From contig SVQO01000003.1 of the NCBI GenBank assembly GCA_015065325.1, forward strand, positions 62,001-126,000: 64,000 nucleotides of DNA, in the 5' to 3' direction. The notes beneath the pieces were generated by a model that saw nothing but the letters and a program-made list of their open reading frames with translations, did no database searches and was not told where the DNA came from. Source of the stretch: Oscillospiraceae bacterium (lineage in GTDB: Bacteria; Bacillota; Clostridia; Oscillospirales; SIG627). This document shows positions 50,966 to 60,148 of this stretch, in pieces. Within the stretch, counting starts at the first letter, position 1. Each line of letters starts with the position of its first letter. The position numbers and the translations under genes were made by a program.

Positions 50966-51727
50966 ATGGAAATCGTATTATTGACCGCGCTTGGCGTAGG
51001 CGGAGCCACGTTTCTCGGCGCGATCCTCGGATTTGTTTTTAAAAAAACTACCCACCGCTTCAGCGATATTACTCTGTCCTTTGCGGCGGGTGTAATGCTT
51101 GCGGCGGCAGTGATCGGGTTAATTCTGCCCTCTCTGGAGTACGGCGGAAAATATTCCTTGGTTACAACCGTCATCGGCATTTTCGCTGGAGCATTGTGTC
51201 TGAATCTGATCGATAAATTGGTTCCTCACCTGCACGGGACCGCCGTTTGCGAGGGAGAGGAATGCCATCCCGAATCTCAGGCAAGACTAAACAAGGTGCT
51301 CCTGTTCGTCCTTGCCATTGCCATTCACAACTTGCCCGAGGGTATTGCGGCAGGCGTTGGCTTCGGAACGGAAAACAACGCGCAGGCAATTACCATTGCA
51401 CTGGGCATCGCCCTGCAAAATATCCCGGAGGGTATGGTCATCATCGGTCCGATGCTTGCCGCCGGAATGAAGCCCGGCAAAACCTTTTTCATTGCCTCTC
51501 TGACGGGAGTGGTAGAGGTGGTTGGCACGCTGATGGGTTATTTTGCGGTAAAGGTTTCAAGCAGCATTCTCCCCTTTGCTCTTGCCTTTGCGGGAGGTAC
51601 CATGCTCTACGTCATCAGTGACGAAATGATCCCCGAGACCCACGCTCACGGAAGCCAGAGAGGTGCCACCTGGTCCCTTCTTGCAGGCTTTTGTCTGATG
51701 CTGGTATTCGACGTTCTTTTGGGATAG
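50966..51727 (+). CDS. ZIP-family divalent metal transporter
   Basis: A 253-residue membrane protein with about eight hydrophobic segments. The metal-binding helices are marked by HNLPEGIAAGVGFG (about residues 118-131) and QNIPEGMVIIGP (about 150-161), with a short His/Glu-rich loop near residue 85-97 (HLHGTAVCEGEECH). ZIP proteins import Zn, Fe or Mn. ATG 50966 follows AAGGAGG by 6 bases and matches the usual start; an ATG at 50918 would begin in the promoter. The next gene starts 22 bases downstream. Confidence 0.94.
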   Translation: MEIVLLTALGVGGATFLGAILGFVFKKTTHRFSDITLSFAAGVMLAAAVIGLILPSLEYGGKYSLVTTVIGIFAGALCLNLIDKLVPHLHGTAVCEGEECHPESQARLNKVLLFVLAIAIHNLPEGIAAGVGFGTENNAQAITIALGIALQNIPEGMVIIGPMLAAGMKPGKTFFIASLTGVVEVVGTLMGYFAVKVSSSILPFALAFAGGTMLYVISDEMIPETHAHGSQRGATWSLLAGFCLMLVFDVLLG

Positions 51728-51749
51728 GAGCCTGAAGAAAGGATTATTT

Positions 51750-52739
51750 ATGAAAAAAAGCGAAAAACGCCTTTTGATCGCGGCAGGAATTGCGGCAGTC
51801 GGGGCCATCGGCTTTGCCGCTTCCACCTATCTTATGAGTAAAAAGCTCGTAAAGATCGCGCTGGAACGGAACGCTACCCAAGACACCCCCGAAAATGAGA
51901 AGAAAAAGAATCAGATTCGCGGTTATGCGGACCCCGAGGACTTCGTAAAATCCGTTTCGGAAGGAAAGGCTTATCTGTCAAGTGCCGAAACGGAAATCTT
52001 CACCATCGAAAGCTATGACGGGATCTCTCTGACCGGTCACTACTTTCCCGTGGAAAACCCGAAGCGGATCGTGATCGCTATGCACGGCTGGCGTTCTTCC
52101 TGGAAACAGGATTTTGCCCCCATCGCCGCCTTTTGGCACAGGCAGAATTGCAGTATTTTGTTCTGCGATCAACGCGGCCAGGGACTCAGCGGCGGTGAAT
52201 ATATGGGCTTTGGACTGATGGAACGACACGATTGTGCCGAATGGGTCAAATTTATGCACGAAAAAGAGCCGGCGCTTCCCATTTATCTGGCGGGAGTTTC
52301 CATGGGTGCCGCCACCGTTTTGATGGCGTCGAACTTGGGAATCGAAGAAGCAGTGCACGGGATCATCGCAGATTGTGCCTTTACTTCTCCGCATGCCATC
52401 TGGAAGCACGTAGTCGAAAGCAATTTGCGGATGTCCTACGGAATTATCGGCAGGATCGCCGACGATATGTGCCGACGTACCATCCAAGTCGGAAGCCGTG
52501 ATTTTTCCACGCTGGACGCCATGAAGGAAAACAAGATCCCAACTCTTTTCATCCACGGAACCGACGATCATTTCGTGCCGATCGAAATGACCTACGAAAA
52601 TTACAAGGCGTGCAATGCCGAGAAGCGTCTTTTGATCGTTCCCGGTGCAGAACACTCAATGAGCTATTATTGCAACAAAAACGAATACGAGCGAATGGTA
52701 ACCCAATTTTTCAAAGATTACGACGAAAAAGAATTATAA
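51750..52739 (+). CDS. alpha/beta-hydrolase with N-terminal membrane anchor
   Basis: A 329-residue hydrolase. Residues about 9-28 form a membrane helix (LLIAAGIAAVGAIGFAAS). The hydrolase core has HGWRSSW (oxyanion region, about 111-117), nucleophile Ser in GVSMGA (about 185-190), Asp in HGTDDHF (about 270-276) and His in GAEHS (about 297-301). Similar Bacillota proteins are annotated as esterases or peptidase-like hydrolases; the true substrate is unknown. It is probably co-transcribed with the ZIP gene; the hairpin at 52746-52776 follows. Confidence 0.88.
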   Translation: MKKSEKRLLIAAGIAAVGAIGFAASTYLMSKKLVKIALERNATQDTPENEKKKNQIRGYADPEDFVKSVSEGKAYLSSAETEIFTIESYDGISLTGHYFPVENPKRIVIAMHGWRSSWKQDFAPIAAFWHRQNCSILFCDQRGQGLSGGEYMGFGLMERHDCAEWVKFMHEKEPALPIYLAGVSMGAATVLMASNLGIEEAVHGIIADCAFTSPHAIWKHVVESNLRMSYGIIGRIADDMCRRTIQVGSRDFSTLDAMKENKIPTLFIHGTDDHFVPIEMTYENYKACNAEKRLLIVPGAEHSMSYYCNKNEYERMVTQFFKDYDEKEL

Positions 52740-52745
52740 ATCAAT

Positions 52746-52776
52746 ACGCCCCCGAAAGTACGGCTTTCGGGGGCGT
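52746..52776. terminator. GC-rich hairpin between convergent genes
   Basis: A 13-bp stem (ACGCCCCCGAAAG and complement) with a 5-base loop. Its T-run is short on both sides, so efficiency is uncertain. Confidence 0.65.
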
Positions 52777-52780
52777 TGCT

Positions 52781-53578
52781 TTACAGTTCATATTTTGTGT
52801 AGATCTCCCGCACGTATCGACGGGGCGTGGTTTTCATCCTTCGCTTGAACACGCTGCTGAAGTAGCTTTGTGAGGAAAAGCCGCATTCGTAGGCGATCTT
52901 TGCCAAGGAAAAATCCGTAGTCTGCAAAAGACCGATGGCATGGCGCAGCCTTTGCTCCTCAACGTAATCTCTCAGGGTCATTCCCACGGCAAACTTAAAG
53001 GTATTGTGAAAATAAACGGGGCTTAAGGACACCGCACCCGCTACCCGCTCCAAGGGTAAGGGCTCAGTCAAATGCTCTTTTATATAGCTAAGCGCTTTTT
53101 CAATGAGAATTCCGCTTTCCGCCGACCGATTTCCCGTAAGCTCCGTAGAGCTTTCCTTTGCCACGGTATAGATCAGCTCCAGTACAAGACTCTGCAAAAG
53201 GACCTCCTCCCGAGGAGAAAGCGAATGATACGCCTTGATCAGCTTTTTGAAAATGTCCTCGTAGCGCCCGTACTGATCCGTTTTGAAAAAATCGGCCGTA
53301 TTCATCAGGATATCGTGCAAACGTCCTTTCGGGAGCATCATATGCACAAAATAGCACCGATACGGAAATTTTGTATGTCGGATCTGATTTGGCTTGACAG
53401 AAATGACCACCTCGGGAACAATGGCGATCTCCTCTGCGTCAACGTAGGAAATCCCGCCCTCCTCGATGGGAAGCTCAAGCTCAAACATCGTAGTTTTTCT
53501 TTTTCGGCTGATTGCCGCATTCTTTCGTGCTACGCGAGAATCGAAAATCCCCGCCGCAACGATATCCGGTAATTCCAT
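52781..53578 (-). CDS. AraC-family transcriptional regulator
   Basis: A 265-residue regulator with a cupin-like first half and a C-terminal double helix-turn-helix: LERVAGAVSLSPVYFHNTFK (about 190-209) and FSLAKIAYECGFSSQSYFSSVF (about 232-253), followed by PRRYVRE. ATG 53578 has GGAG 5 bases upstream; an in-frame ATG-free extension upstream lies in the intergenic region. It is divergent from the sugar operon starting at 53688, separated by 109 bases, and is its likely regulator. Confidence 0.9.
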   Translation of the reverse strand: MELPDIVAAGIFDSRVARKNAAISRKRKTTMFELELPIEEGGISYVDAEEIAIVPEVVISVKPNQIRHTKFPYRCYFVHMMLPKGRLHDILMNTADFFKTDQYGRYEDIFKKLIKAYHSLSPREEVLLQSLVLELIYTVAKESSTELTGNRSAESGILIEKALSYIKEHLTEPLPLERVAGAVSLSPVYFHNTFKFAVGMTLRDYVEEQRLRHAIGLLQTTDFSLAKIAYECGFSSQSYFSSVFKRRMKTTPRRYVREIYTKYEL

Positions 53579-53631
53579 TTCTTCTCCAAAAAGTAAGATT
53601 TCTGATAAATACAGTAAAATATCGATAGATT

Positions 53632-53647
53632 TATAGTAATTTCTATA
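53632..53647. promoter_or_regulatory. inverted repeat in the divergent control region
   Basis: TATAG-N6-CTATA within the AT-rich 109-base gap between the AraC gene and the operon at 53688. It overlaps a possible plus-strand TATAAT (53644-53649) without a good -35 box, as expected for an activator-dependent promoter. Weak evidence. Confidence 0.3.
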
Positions 53648-53687
53648 ATACAATAAGAGCAAGAAGATGTCAATAGGAGGTACGGAT

Positions 53688-54362
53688 ATGAATTGCACCT
53701 GGCTTGGACAAGCAGGTCTTCTCTTGGAAAGGAACGGATTTCGGATCATGATCGATCCCTACTTTTCTGACAGTGTGGAAAAGATCAATCCGAAAAACTT
53801 CAGAAGAACGCCCGTTTGCGAAGAATATTTGAAATGCTCCCCTCACGTGATGATCTTTACCCACAACCATTTAGACCACTACGATCCGGAAACGGTCTCT
53901 CATTATATAAACGATCATAGTCACGTTTTGGTGTTGGCACCCCGCTCGGTATGGGACGAGGTCAGGAGGATCGGAGGGGACAATAACTACGTTTTGTTTA
54001 ACCGCCACACCTCCTGGACGGAAAACGGAATCCGTTTCAAGGCAGTTTTGGCAGCCCACAGTGACTTGAGTCCCATCGGCGTCATCATCGACGACGGAGA
54101 AAAGAAATACTACGTAACGGGTGATACCCTTTACAACGAGGAGATCTTCAACGACCTTCCCGATGACCTTGACACCGTATTTCTGCCCGTCAACGGCGTG
54201 GGCAACAATATGAATATGACCGACGCCGCACGCTTTGCCGAAAGAACGGGAGCAAAACGGGTCGTTCCCATTCATATCGGAATGTTTGACACGCTTTCCG
54301 CCGAGCAATTTTCTTGCAAAAATAAATTTATTCCGAAGCCGTATCAAGAATTTACGCTTTAA
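53688..54362 (+). CDS. UlaG-like metallo-beta-lactamase-fold hydrolase, lactonase candidate
   Basis: A 224-residue MBL-fold protein of the beta-lactamase_2 / UlaG-like type. It opens with CTWLGQAGLLLE, then FTHNHLDHYD (about residues 63-72), LAAHSD (about 127), a TGDTLYN motif (about 146-152) and PIHIGMFDT near 201. UlaG opens L-ascorbate-6-phosphate lactone; relatives have varied substrates. AGGAGG lies 7 bases before ATG 53688. As first gene ahead of a sugar-acid dehydratase and a dehydrogenase, hydrolysis of an aldonolactone is an attractive but unproven role. Confidence 0.8.
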   Translation: MNCTWLGQAGLLLERNGFRIMIDPYFSDSVEKINPKNFRRTPVCEEYLKCSPHVMIFTHNHLDHYDPETVSHYINDHSHVLVLAPRSVWDEVRRIGGDNNYVLFNRHTSWTENGIRFKAVLAAHSDLSPIGVIIDDGEKKYYVTGDTLYNEEIFNDLPDDLDTVFLPVNGVGNNMNMTDAARFAERTGAKRVVPIHIGMFDTLSAEQFSCKNKFIPKPYQEFTL

Positions 54363-54373
54363 AAGGAGGAACT

Positions 54374-55534
54374 ATGAAAGTAACGGATATCAAAACCTTT
54401 GCGGTTGACTGCTTCCGCACCAACTGGGTGTTCGTAAAAATTTATACCGATGAGGGTATTACCGGCGTTGGTGAGGCTACGCTGGAATATAAGGAAAAGG
54501 CTCTGATCGGTGCAGTAGAGCATATCAAGGAGTATCTGGTAGGAAAAAATCCCCTTACCATTGAAAAACATTTTCACGATATTTACCGCGACGCTTATTG
54601 GAGAGGCGGAGCAGTACTGATGTCTGCCCTGTCCGCCGTTGAAATGGCTCTGTGGGACATTCTCGGAAAATTTTTGAACGTCCCCGTGTATCAGCTCCTG
54701 GGCGGAAAGATCCACGATAAGTGCAGAATCTACGTCAACGGCTGGTTTGCCGGTGCAAAAACACCCGCAGAATTCGGGGAAAAGGCAAAGATCGCCGTAC
54801 AGCGCGGTGTGACGGCGATGAAATGGGACCCCTTCGGAAAAAGCTACCTGGAAATTTCCAACAAGGATCTGAACACTGCTCTGGAATGCATCGGGGCGGT
54901 ACGAGAAGCCGTGGGAAAGGACGTAGATCTTCTCATAGAGGGGCACGGCAGATTCAACGTTCCCACGGGAATCGAGATTGCAAAAGAGATCGCTTGCTTT
55001 AAGCCGATGCTGTTTGAGGAGCCTACCCCGCCCGATAACCTGGAGGCGCTGAAGGCAGTGCGCGACAAGTCCCCGGTTCCCATTTCCGCCGGAGAACGCC
55101 TTTACACCATGAAGGATTTTAAGGATCTGTTTGAGCTGCGTGCCGCAGACTATATTCAGCCCGATATTTCTCACGCCGGCGGTATTATGGAGCTGAAAAA
55201 GATCGCCGCAGTCGCCGATACCTATTACATTCCTTTTGCGCCGCATAATCCCTCCGGACCCGTTGCCAACGCGGCTACCCTGCAGCTTGCCGCCTGCTGT
55301 GCAAACTTCTCCATTCTGGAAATTATGTACAGCGACGTAGAGTGGCGCAAGGACGTTACCAACGAAAGTCTGCATTACGAAAACGGTTATATCACCATTC
55401 CCGACAGACCCGGGCTGGGCATTGAGATCGACGAAGATGCATGCCTTGCGCATCCCTATCAGCTGCATACCTTGCGGCACTATACCGGCGCCTTGACCGA
55501 TATCAGACCCGCAAAAACCGAATTTTACTTTTGA
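54374..55534 (+). CDS. enolase-superfamily sugar-acid dehydratase, MR/MLE type (copy 1)
   Basis: A 386-residue mandelate racemase/muconate lactonizing enzyme-family protein. Metal ligands lie in IEGHGRFN (about residues 181-188), FEEP (about 212-215) and AGERLY (about 237-242); the catalytic His is in APHNPSGP (about 289-296). This layout is close to D-galactonate and related aldonate dehydratases, which give 2-keto-3-deoxy acids. The first ligand motif reads EGHGR rather than the DFHGR of copy 2, so substrate may differ; an anhydro-galactonate cycloisomerase is another option. AAGGAGG precedes the ATG, 11 bases after the lactonase candidate. Confidence 0.85.
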   Translation: MKVTDIKTFAVDCFRTNWVFVKIYTDEGITGVGEATLEYKEKALIGAVEHIKEYLVGKNPLTIEKHFHDIYRDAYWRGGAVLMSALSAVEMALWDILGKFLNVPVYQLLGGKIHDKCRIYVNGWFAGAKTPAEFGEKAKIAVQRGVTAMKWDPFGKSYLEISNKDLNTALECIGAVREAVGKDVDLLIEGHGRFNVPTGIEIAKEIACFKPMLFEEPTPPDNLEALKAVRDKSPVPISAGERLYTMKDFKDLFELRAADYIQPDISHAGGIMELKKIAAVADTYYIPFAPHNPSGPVANAATLQLAACCANFSILEIMYSDVEWRKDVTNESLHYENGYITIPDRPGLGIEIDEDACLAHPYQLHTLRHYTGALTDIRPAKTEFYF

Positions 55535-55544
55535 GGAGAAACCA

Positions 55545-56432
55545 ATGAAAAAATTTGAAGTAAAGGACCACGAGCCCAGCTTTTTGCCTGACGGAAACTG
55601 GAAGCTGGTATGGGCGGACGAATTTGACGGAACGGAGCTGGACCGCAGCAAGTGGAGCTTCCGATTAAATTACTGGGGCAAGCGCTTTCCCGGCTACACC
55701 GATCAAGGCGTGGTACTGGACGGCAACAGCCACGTAGAGCTGCACCGCACGGAGGTAGATGGCAGATACGTTTCTCCTCAACTTCAGACCGGCGCAAATT
55801 CCTTCGACTATCTGTTGGATCCGGACAAACGGGAAAACCCTTGGGGTCAGGCAGGAATATGGCCCCTGGGAGAGCTGGAAGCACCGAAATTCGTCCATCG
55901 CTACGGCTATTTTGAATGCCGTTGCAAATTCCAGAAAGACCCCGAAACCATGTGGGCGGCTTTCTGGACGCAGTCCCCCACCATCGGCACACGCTTTGAA
56001 CCGGAGTGGGCGGGGATCGAGTCCGATATTATGGAATATTTTCACGAAGGCAGAGCCCATACCACCAACATTTACGGCGGCTACGGCAGACAGTTTGCAA
56101 GAGGCGGTAAAGTAAAATACGATTTGGAAGAAACCGAAGGTGGCTGGCATTATTTCGGTATGGATTGGCGGGAGGACGGTTACACCTTCTATTGTGACGG
56201 AAAAGAGGTTATGCAGTGCACCGACCACGTATCCCACGTTCCTCAGTTTATTTTGCTTACCACCGAGGTACAAGGGTATCGCTCCGGCTTAAACGGAAAT
56301 GAAGAAGGCAAGTATAAGCTTTTGGGCGGCAGAGGCTTTGTGGATGAGCCGCCCTTTTTGATCAAGGATCAATTCGTGGACGACGCCTTCATCTGCGACT
56401 TCGTTCGCGTGTTCGACCGCGTGGAGGACTAA
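55545..56432 (+). CDS. glycoside hydrolase family 16 protein
   Basis: A 295-residue jelly-roll enzyme. The GH16 catalytic signature E-x-D-x2-E is seen as GIESDIMEYF (about residues 162-171), in the usual place after a Trp-rich strand (TMWAAFWTQSP). It opens NWKLVWADEFDGTELDRSKW, typical of the family. GH16 enzymes cut beta-1,3-glucans, agar, porphyran or carrageenan; which one is not decidable here. There is no signal peptide, unusual for this family, so imported oligosaccharides may be the substrate. It is 10 bases after the dehydratase gene with GAGGAG. Confidence 0.88.
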   Translation: MKKFEVKDHEPSFLPDGNWKLVWADEFDGTELDRSKWSFRLNYWGKRFPGYTDQGVVLDGNSHVELHRTEVDGRYVSPQLQTGANSFDYLLDPDKRENPWGQAGIWPLGELEAPKFVHRYGYFECRCKFQKDPETMWAAFWTQSPTIGTRFEPEWAGIESDIMEYFHEGRAHTTNIYGGYGRQFARGGKVKYDLEETEGGWHYFGMDWREDGYTFYCDGKEVMQCTDHVSHVPQFILLTTEVQGYRSGLNGNEEGKYKLLGGRGFVDEPPFLIKDQFVDDAFICDFVRVFDRVED

Positions 56433-56433
56433 T

Positions 56434-57246
56434 ATGAAACAAGCAGTGTTTATTACCGGTGCACATTCCGGCACGGGCTATAAAATTGCTCAGACCTTCG
56501 CGGAGAAGGGGTGGGACGTATTCATCACCAGCCGCAGAGGCCCCGATGCAGAAAAAGCAGCAAAAGCGATTGCCAAGACTTACGGCGTTTTCACCAAGGG
56601 CTACGAATGCAATATCCGCAACGAGCAGCAGGTAATCGATATTTTTTCCGATATTGACGCTTGCGGCAGATTTGTGGAAACAGTGGTACTGAACGCCGCC
56701 AATATGGGCTTTTACCCTCAAGATCCCGCCGCAGGTCAGGATTTCTGGACCGTTCCTCTGGAGGATTTTGCCGAGGTTTTTGAAACCAATTTGGTTTGGA
56801 ATTTTTCCATCGTCCGCCAAGCGGCGCTCCGTATGCGGGAGCATAAAAAAGGTTCCGTTGTCTTCATCAGCTCCAATACCGCCTATCGGGCGATCCCCAA
56901 CCGCGCGGCATATTCCGCTTCCAAGGGTGGCATCAATTCTCTGGTAAAAGCCTTGGCGGTGGATCTGGGCCCCTACGGAATTCGATGCAACGTGGTGCTT
57001 CCCGGCACCATCAAGACCGAGCGCTGGGTGCAAATGGGAAATAAGCAGATCGTCAACGGAAGTCTGACTCCCATCGGCGATATTTCCGATTTTGAGGATA
57101 TTGCCAACGCCTGTTGGTTTTTCGGAACGGATCTGTCCAAAAATATTACGGGCAGCGAAATGGTGGTAGACGGCGGTATGACCTGCCAGCTCTACCCCCG
57201 CATCCTGAATGAATTAAAGAAAAAAGCAATGGAAGAAGAGGTATAA
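56434..57246 (+). CDS. short-chain dehydrogenase/reductase (copy 1)
   Basis: A 270-residue SDR. The cofactor motif is TGAHSGTGY (about residues 8-16), the structural NAAN block replaces the usual NNAG, and the catalytic residues are Ser in FISSN (about 146), and Tyr-x3-Lys in YSASKGG (about 160-166). The C-terminal closing motif is GSEMVVDGGMT. Probably oxidises a free sugar at C1 to its lactone or reduces a keto sugar. It starts one base after the GH16 stop with GGAGG inside that gene. Its stop lies in the stem of the terminator. Confidence 0.88.
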   Translation: MKQAVFITGAHSGTGYKIAQTFAEKGWDVFITSRRGPDAEKAAKAIAKTYGVFTKGYECNIRNEQQVIDIFSDIDACGRFVETVVLNAANMGFYPQDPAAGQDFWTVPLEDFAEVFETNLVWNFSIVRQAALRMREHKKGSVVFISSNTAYRAIPNRAAYSASKGGINSLVKALAVDLGPYGIRCNVVLPGTIKTERWVQMGNKQIVNGSLTPIGDISDFEDIANACWFFGTDLSKNITGSEMVVDGGMTCQLYPRILNELKKKAMEEEV

Positions 57247-57263
57247 GCCTCTTCTTCCATTTT
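57231..57263 (+). terminator. intrinsic terminator overlapping the SDR stop
   Basis: An 11-bp stem (57231-57241 with 57248-57258) whose left arm encodes the last codons of the SDR, followed by ATTTTTC. Confidence 0.8.
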
Positions 57264-58034
57264 TCAACGATTGATTTTGCGAAACGCCAACGGAGTCATT
57301 CCCGTTTCTTCCTTAAAGGCGCGGTGGAAGGTGTTCACGGCGGCAAAACCACATTCCAAGGCAATGCTGGTAACACTTTGTTCCCTATTTTTCACAAGCT
57401 TTTCCTTGGCAGCAGAGATACGGTAAAAGGTTAAAAGTCGGCGAAAATGAATTCCCGTAACGCTGTGAAGCGCATAAGACAAGTATTTTTCGTTGTAACC
57501 AAACCTTTTTGCCAAATCGGATAAAACGATCTCCTCGGAAAAATGCTCGGCTACGTAAGAGATCACCTTTTGAAACAAATTGCCGTCGTTTTGCTTCGTT
57601 TCCAAAAAAGCCGCGTTTTTTAATACCTTGGCACAAATCAGATTCAGGTACCCACTGACCGTACACAAATCTCTCGGATTCAAAAGGTGAAACCGATCCA
57701 ATATAAGAGAAAGCTCCTCCGCTTCAATGGCGCGGGGCACGTAATACCGATTTCGCGCCTCCTTGAAATACAAAGGGATCAGATCTGCCGAAAAAACGGC
57801 GCAAACTACCTCTGCTTCTTCGCAATCGTATTGATGTACGTAATTGGGCGGGAGCCATACGAATTCCTTTTCACGGAGAAGGATCACTTCCCCGTTCACG
57901 GTCACGATTCCGCTTCCCTTTCTGCAGTACAAGCATTCGCTGTATTCATGAATATTTGCCTGTATACGCCATCCAAAATGCTCGCGACAACGAAAATCCA
58001 ATTCTCCGTTAAAATTTTCACTTTGATATCTCAT
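57264..58034 (-). CDS. AraC-family transcriptional regulator
   Basis: A 256-residue regulator with a cupin sensor (HEYSECLYCRKGSG, about residues 29-42) and a double helix-turn-helix (LSDLAKRFGYNEKYLSYALH, about 168-187; VTSIALECGFAAVNTFHRAF, about 216-235). It stands between the two sugar operons, convergent to the first and divergent from the second, so the operon at 58137 is the likely target. Promoter at 58059-58087; ribosome binding site AGGTGAT. Confidence 0.9.
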   Translation of the reverse strand: MRYQSENFNGELDFRCREHFGWRIQANIHEYSECLYCRKGSGIVTVNGEVILLREKEFVWLPPNYVHQYDCEEAEVVCAVFSADLIPLYFKEARNRYYVPRAIEAEELSLILDRFHLLNPRDLCTVSGYLNLICAKVLKNAAFLETKQNDGNLFQKVISYVAEHFSEEIVLSDLAKRFGYNEKYLSYALHSVTGIHFRRLLTFYRISAAKEKLVKNREQSVTSIALECGFAAVNTFHRAFKEETGMTPLAFRKINR

Positions 58035-58058
58035 TCCATCACCTAACCTTTTGGAACT

Positions 58059-58087
58059 ATTATATCTGTTTTTCGCTTGTTTTGCAA
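58059..58087 (-). promoter_or_regulatory. promoter of the AraC gene at 57264
   Basis: Minus strand TTGCAA (58082-58087), 17-base spacer, TATAAT (58059-58064). No good plus-strand promoter is visible in the same 102-base gap, consistent with an activator-dependent promoter for the operon at 58137. Confidence 0.75.
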
Positions 58088-58136
58088 GAAAAAAAGCAGT
58101 TTAATAGAAGTATCAAAGAAAAAAGGAGCGATCGCG

Positions 58137-59228
58137 ATGAGATGGAGCAAGGAAAAAGCGTGGGAATGGTATAACAGCCGTCCTTGGATGCGAGGCTGCA
58201 ACTATATGAGCGCGGATTGCGCAAACCGCGTAGATCAATGGCAATCGTTTGGCTTTGAGGAGCGTTTTGCCACCACGGAGACAGAGCTTGCCCTGATGCA
58301 AGAAACAGGCTTCAATACCGTTCGTCTGATTTTGGAATACGTGGTCTGGGAAAAGGAACACGACTCTTTTATGGAGCGTTTTGATCGCTATATTTCCCTT
58401 TGCGACAAATACGGAATTTCCTGTATGATCGTTTTGGCAAACGATTGTATGCCGCCCAAAACAGAGCTTTGGAAGCTCCCCGACGTGGGCGAGCAGCATT
58501 ACGATTGGGGATACCACGGCGGAAGAAAGCACTCTCAGCACAGTGCTATGCATAGTGGTCCTGCGCCGCATTTTTATCTGGATGAGCCTGAAACAAAAGA
58601 AAAATATTACGAAATGGTTCGGGAAATTGTAAGTAAGTACAAAAATGACGAGCGAATTTGCATTTGGGATGTTTATAACGAGGCAGGCAACAGCCGCAGA
58701 AGAAATCTTTCCCTGCCGATTCTGAAAGAGCTGTTTGCATTGGTACGGGAAATTGCCCCCATCCAGCCCCTGACCGCAGGAATTTTCAGCTTCAGCCCGA
58801 ACGTGGAGAGCATCAACGAATTCATCCTGGAAAATTCCGATATTATCACTTATCACTGCTACAAGGATTATAATTCCCACGTGAAAATCATCAAAAAGCT
58901 GAAAGCATACGGGCGCCCTATCGTAAATACCGAGTGGCTAGGAAGATGCTTCGGGAACGACGTCTTTTCTCTCTTTCCCCTCTTTTATCTTGAGGGAATC
59001 GGCTGTATCAACTGGGGATTTGTCGCAGGAAAGTATCAAACCTACGAGCCTTACGAGGGCACCTGGACAAAGTACTACAGCGGTGATCTGCAGGACGTAG
59101 ACTTTACCAAATGGTTCCACGATCTGTACCGCCCCAATCACCGCCCCTACGACCCCAAAGAAATTGAGGTGATCCGTGAATTCTGCACGCTGGCGGACGA
59201 GGATTTCACCGCAAAAATGAAAAAATGA
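58137..59228 (+). CDS. GH5-like (cellulase-fold) glycoside hydrolase
   Basis: A 363-residue TIM-barrel hydrolase of clan A. The acid/base Glu is in WDVYNEAGN (about residues 179-187) and the nucleophile Glu in IVNTEWLGR (about 278-286); PWMRGCNYMSADCANR at the start matches the cellulase-like group often labelled beta-mannanase/xylanase in Bacillota. No signal peptide, so it acts in the cytoplasm. ATG 58137 follows AAGGAG by 8 bases; an upstream ATG at 58077 would start inside the opposing promoter. It overlaps the mutarotase gene by ATGA. Substrate unknown. Confidence 0.85.
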   Translation: MRWSKEKAWEWYNSRPWMRGCNYMSADCANRVDQWQSFGFEERFATTETELALMQETGFNTVRLILEYVVWEKEHDSFMERFDRYISLCDKYGISCMIVLANDCMPPKTELWKLPDVGEQHYDWGYHGGRKHSQHSAMHSGPAPHFYLDEPETKEKYYEMVREIVSKYKNDERICIWDVYNEAGNSRRRNLSLPILKELFALVREIAPIQPLTAGIFSFSPNVESINEFILENSDIITYHCYKDYNSHVKIIKKLKAYGRPIVNTEWLGRCFGNDVFSLFPLFYLEGIGCINWGFVAGKYQTYEPYEGTWTKYYSGDLQDVDFTKWFHDLYRPNHRPYDPKEIEVIREFCTLADEDFTAKMKK

Positions 59229-60148
59229 GTCGTTTTCAGTTGCTTTACCACGGAGACTGGGAAGCCGTGGTCGACACCGAATGCGGAGCGAATTGCATCC
59301 GATTGCGTAATCGAAAACACGAAGCATATCTTTTGAGGGAGCCTGGGGAGTACCCGCTCGACAACCCATATCTGTACGGAATGCCAATTTTGTTTCCCGT
59401 CAATCGTATCGAGGGCGGCTGCTTTGAATTTGAAGGACGTCTTTATTCCTTCCCCATCAACGAGCCGAAAACAAATTGTCATCTTCACGGAACACTTCAT
59501 CAAACCCCTTTTCAGATCACGCGGCAAACGAAGCGCTTGATCCAATGCACCTTCAAAGCAGAAAAGGGGGAATATCTCGGTTTTCCGCATGCTTTCGAGG
59601 TGATTCAGGAATACGAACTAAAAAGCGATGGTCTGCACCATCGGGTAACGGTGAAAAACAACTCTGACGAAAACATGCCCGTTTTTCTCGGGTTTCATAC
59701 AACCTTTAATACACTTTTTACAAAAGAAAGCAGCGCGGAAAACGTTTCCGTCTGCGTGCCTCTTGCCGAAGAATACGAACGAAATATGGCAGTAAATTAT
59801 TTGCCGACCGGTAAAACTCCAATGCTCGACGAGATTTCCACAGCTTTGAAAAACGGTTTCTTTCGTCCGTCCGACGTCGGCATCAGTCGGCATTACCGCG
59901 GAGCAGGCAGTATGTCCATCACCGACGAAGCAAGAGGACTTCGCGTGATCTATCAACCGGATAAAAAATTCGGATTTCGCCTGATCTACGGCGGCGGAAA
60001 AGAGGGTTATCTGTGTCTGGAGCCGCAGACCTGTCTGGCAAACTGTCAAAACGCACCGTTTTCCCGAAACGAAAGCGGCTTTGACTCTATAAAACCAAAA
60101 AAGTCCAAACGCTATTGCTCGAAGATTTATTTGGAGGAAATCAAATGA
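59225..60148 (+). CDS. aldose 1-epimerase (mutarotase)-like protein
   Basis: A 307-residue galactose-mutarotase-fold protein. The conserved early GANCIRLRN and PVNRIEGGCFEFEGR (about residues 60-74) precede the catalytic His in CHLHGTLHQTPF (about 84-95); a second His and a Glu near the end (CLEPQTCLANCQNAP) complete the usual site. It interconverts alpha and beta anomers of an aldose. Overlaps with the GH5-like gene and the dehydratase gene (both ATGA) show translational coupling. It would prepare the anomer needed by the dehydrogenase encoded downstream. Confidence 0.87.
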   Translation: MSRFQLLYHGDWEAVVDTECGANCIRLRNRKHEAYLLREPGEYPLDNPYLYGMPILFPVNRIEGGCFEFEGRLYSFPINEPKTNCHLHGTLHQTPFQITRQTKRLIQCTFKAEKGEYLGFPHAFEVIQEYELKSDGLHHRVTVKNNSDENMPVFLGFHTTFNTLFTKESSAENVSVCVPLAEEYERNMAVNYLPTGKTPMLDEISTALKNGFFRPSDVGISRHYRGAGSMSITDEARGLRVIYQPDKKFGFRLIYGGGKEGYLCLEPQTCLANCQNAPFSRNESGFDSIKPKKSKRYCSKIYLEEIK

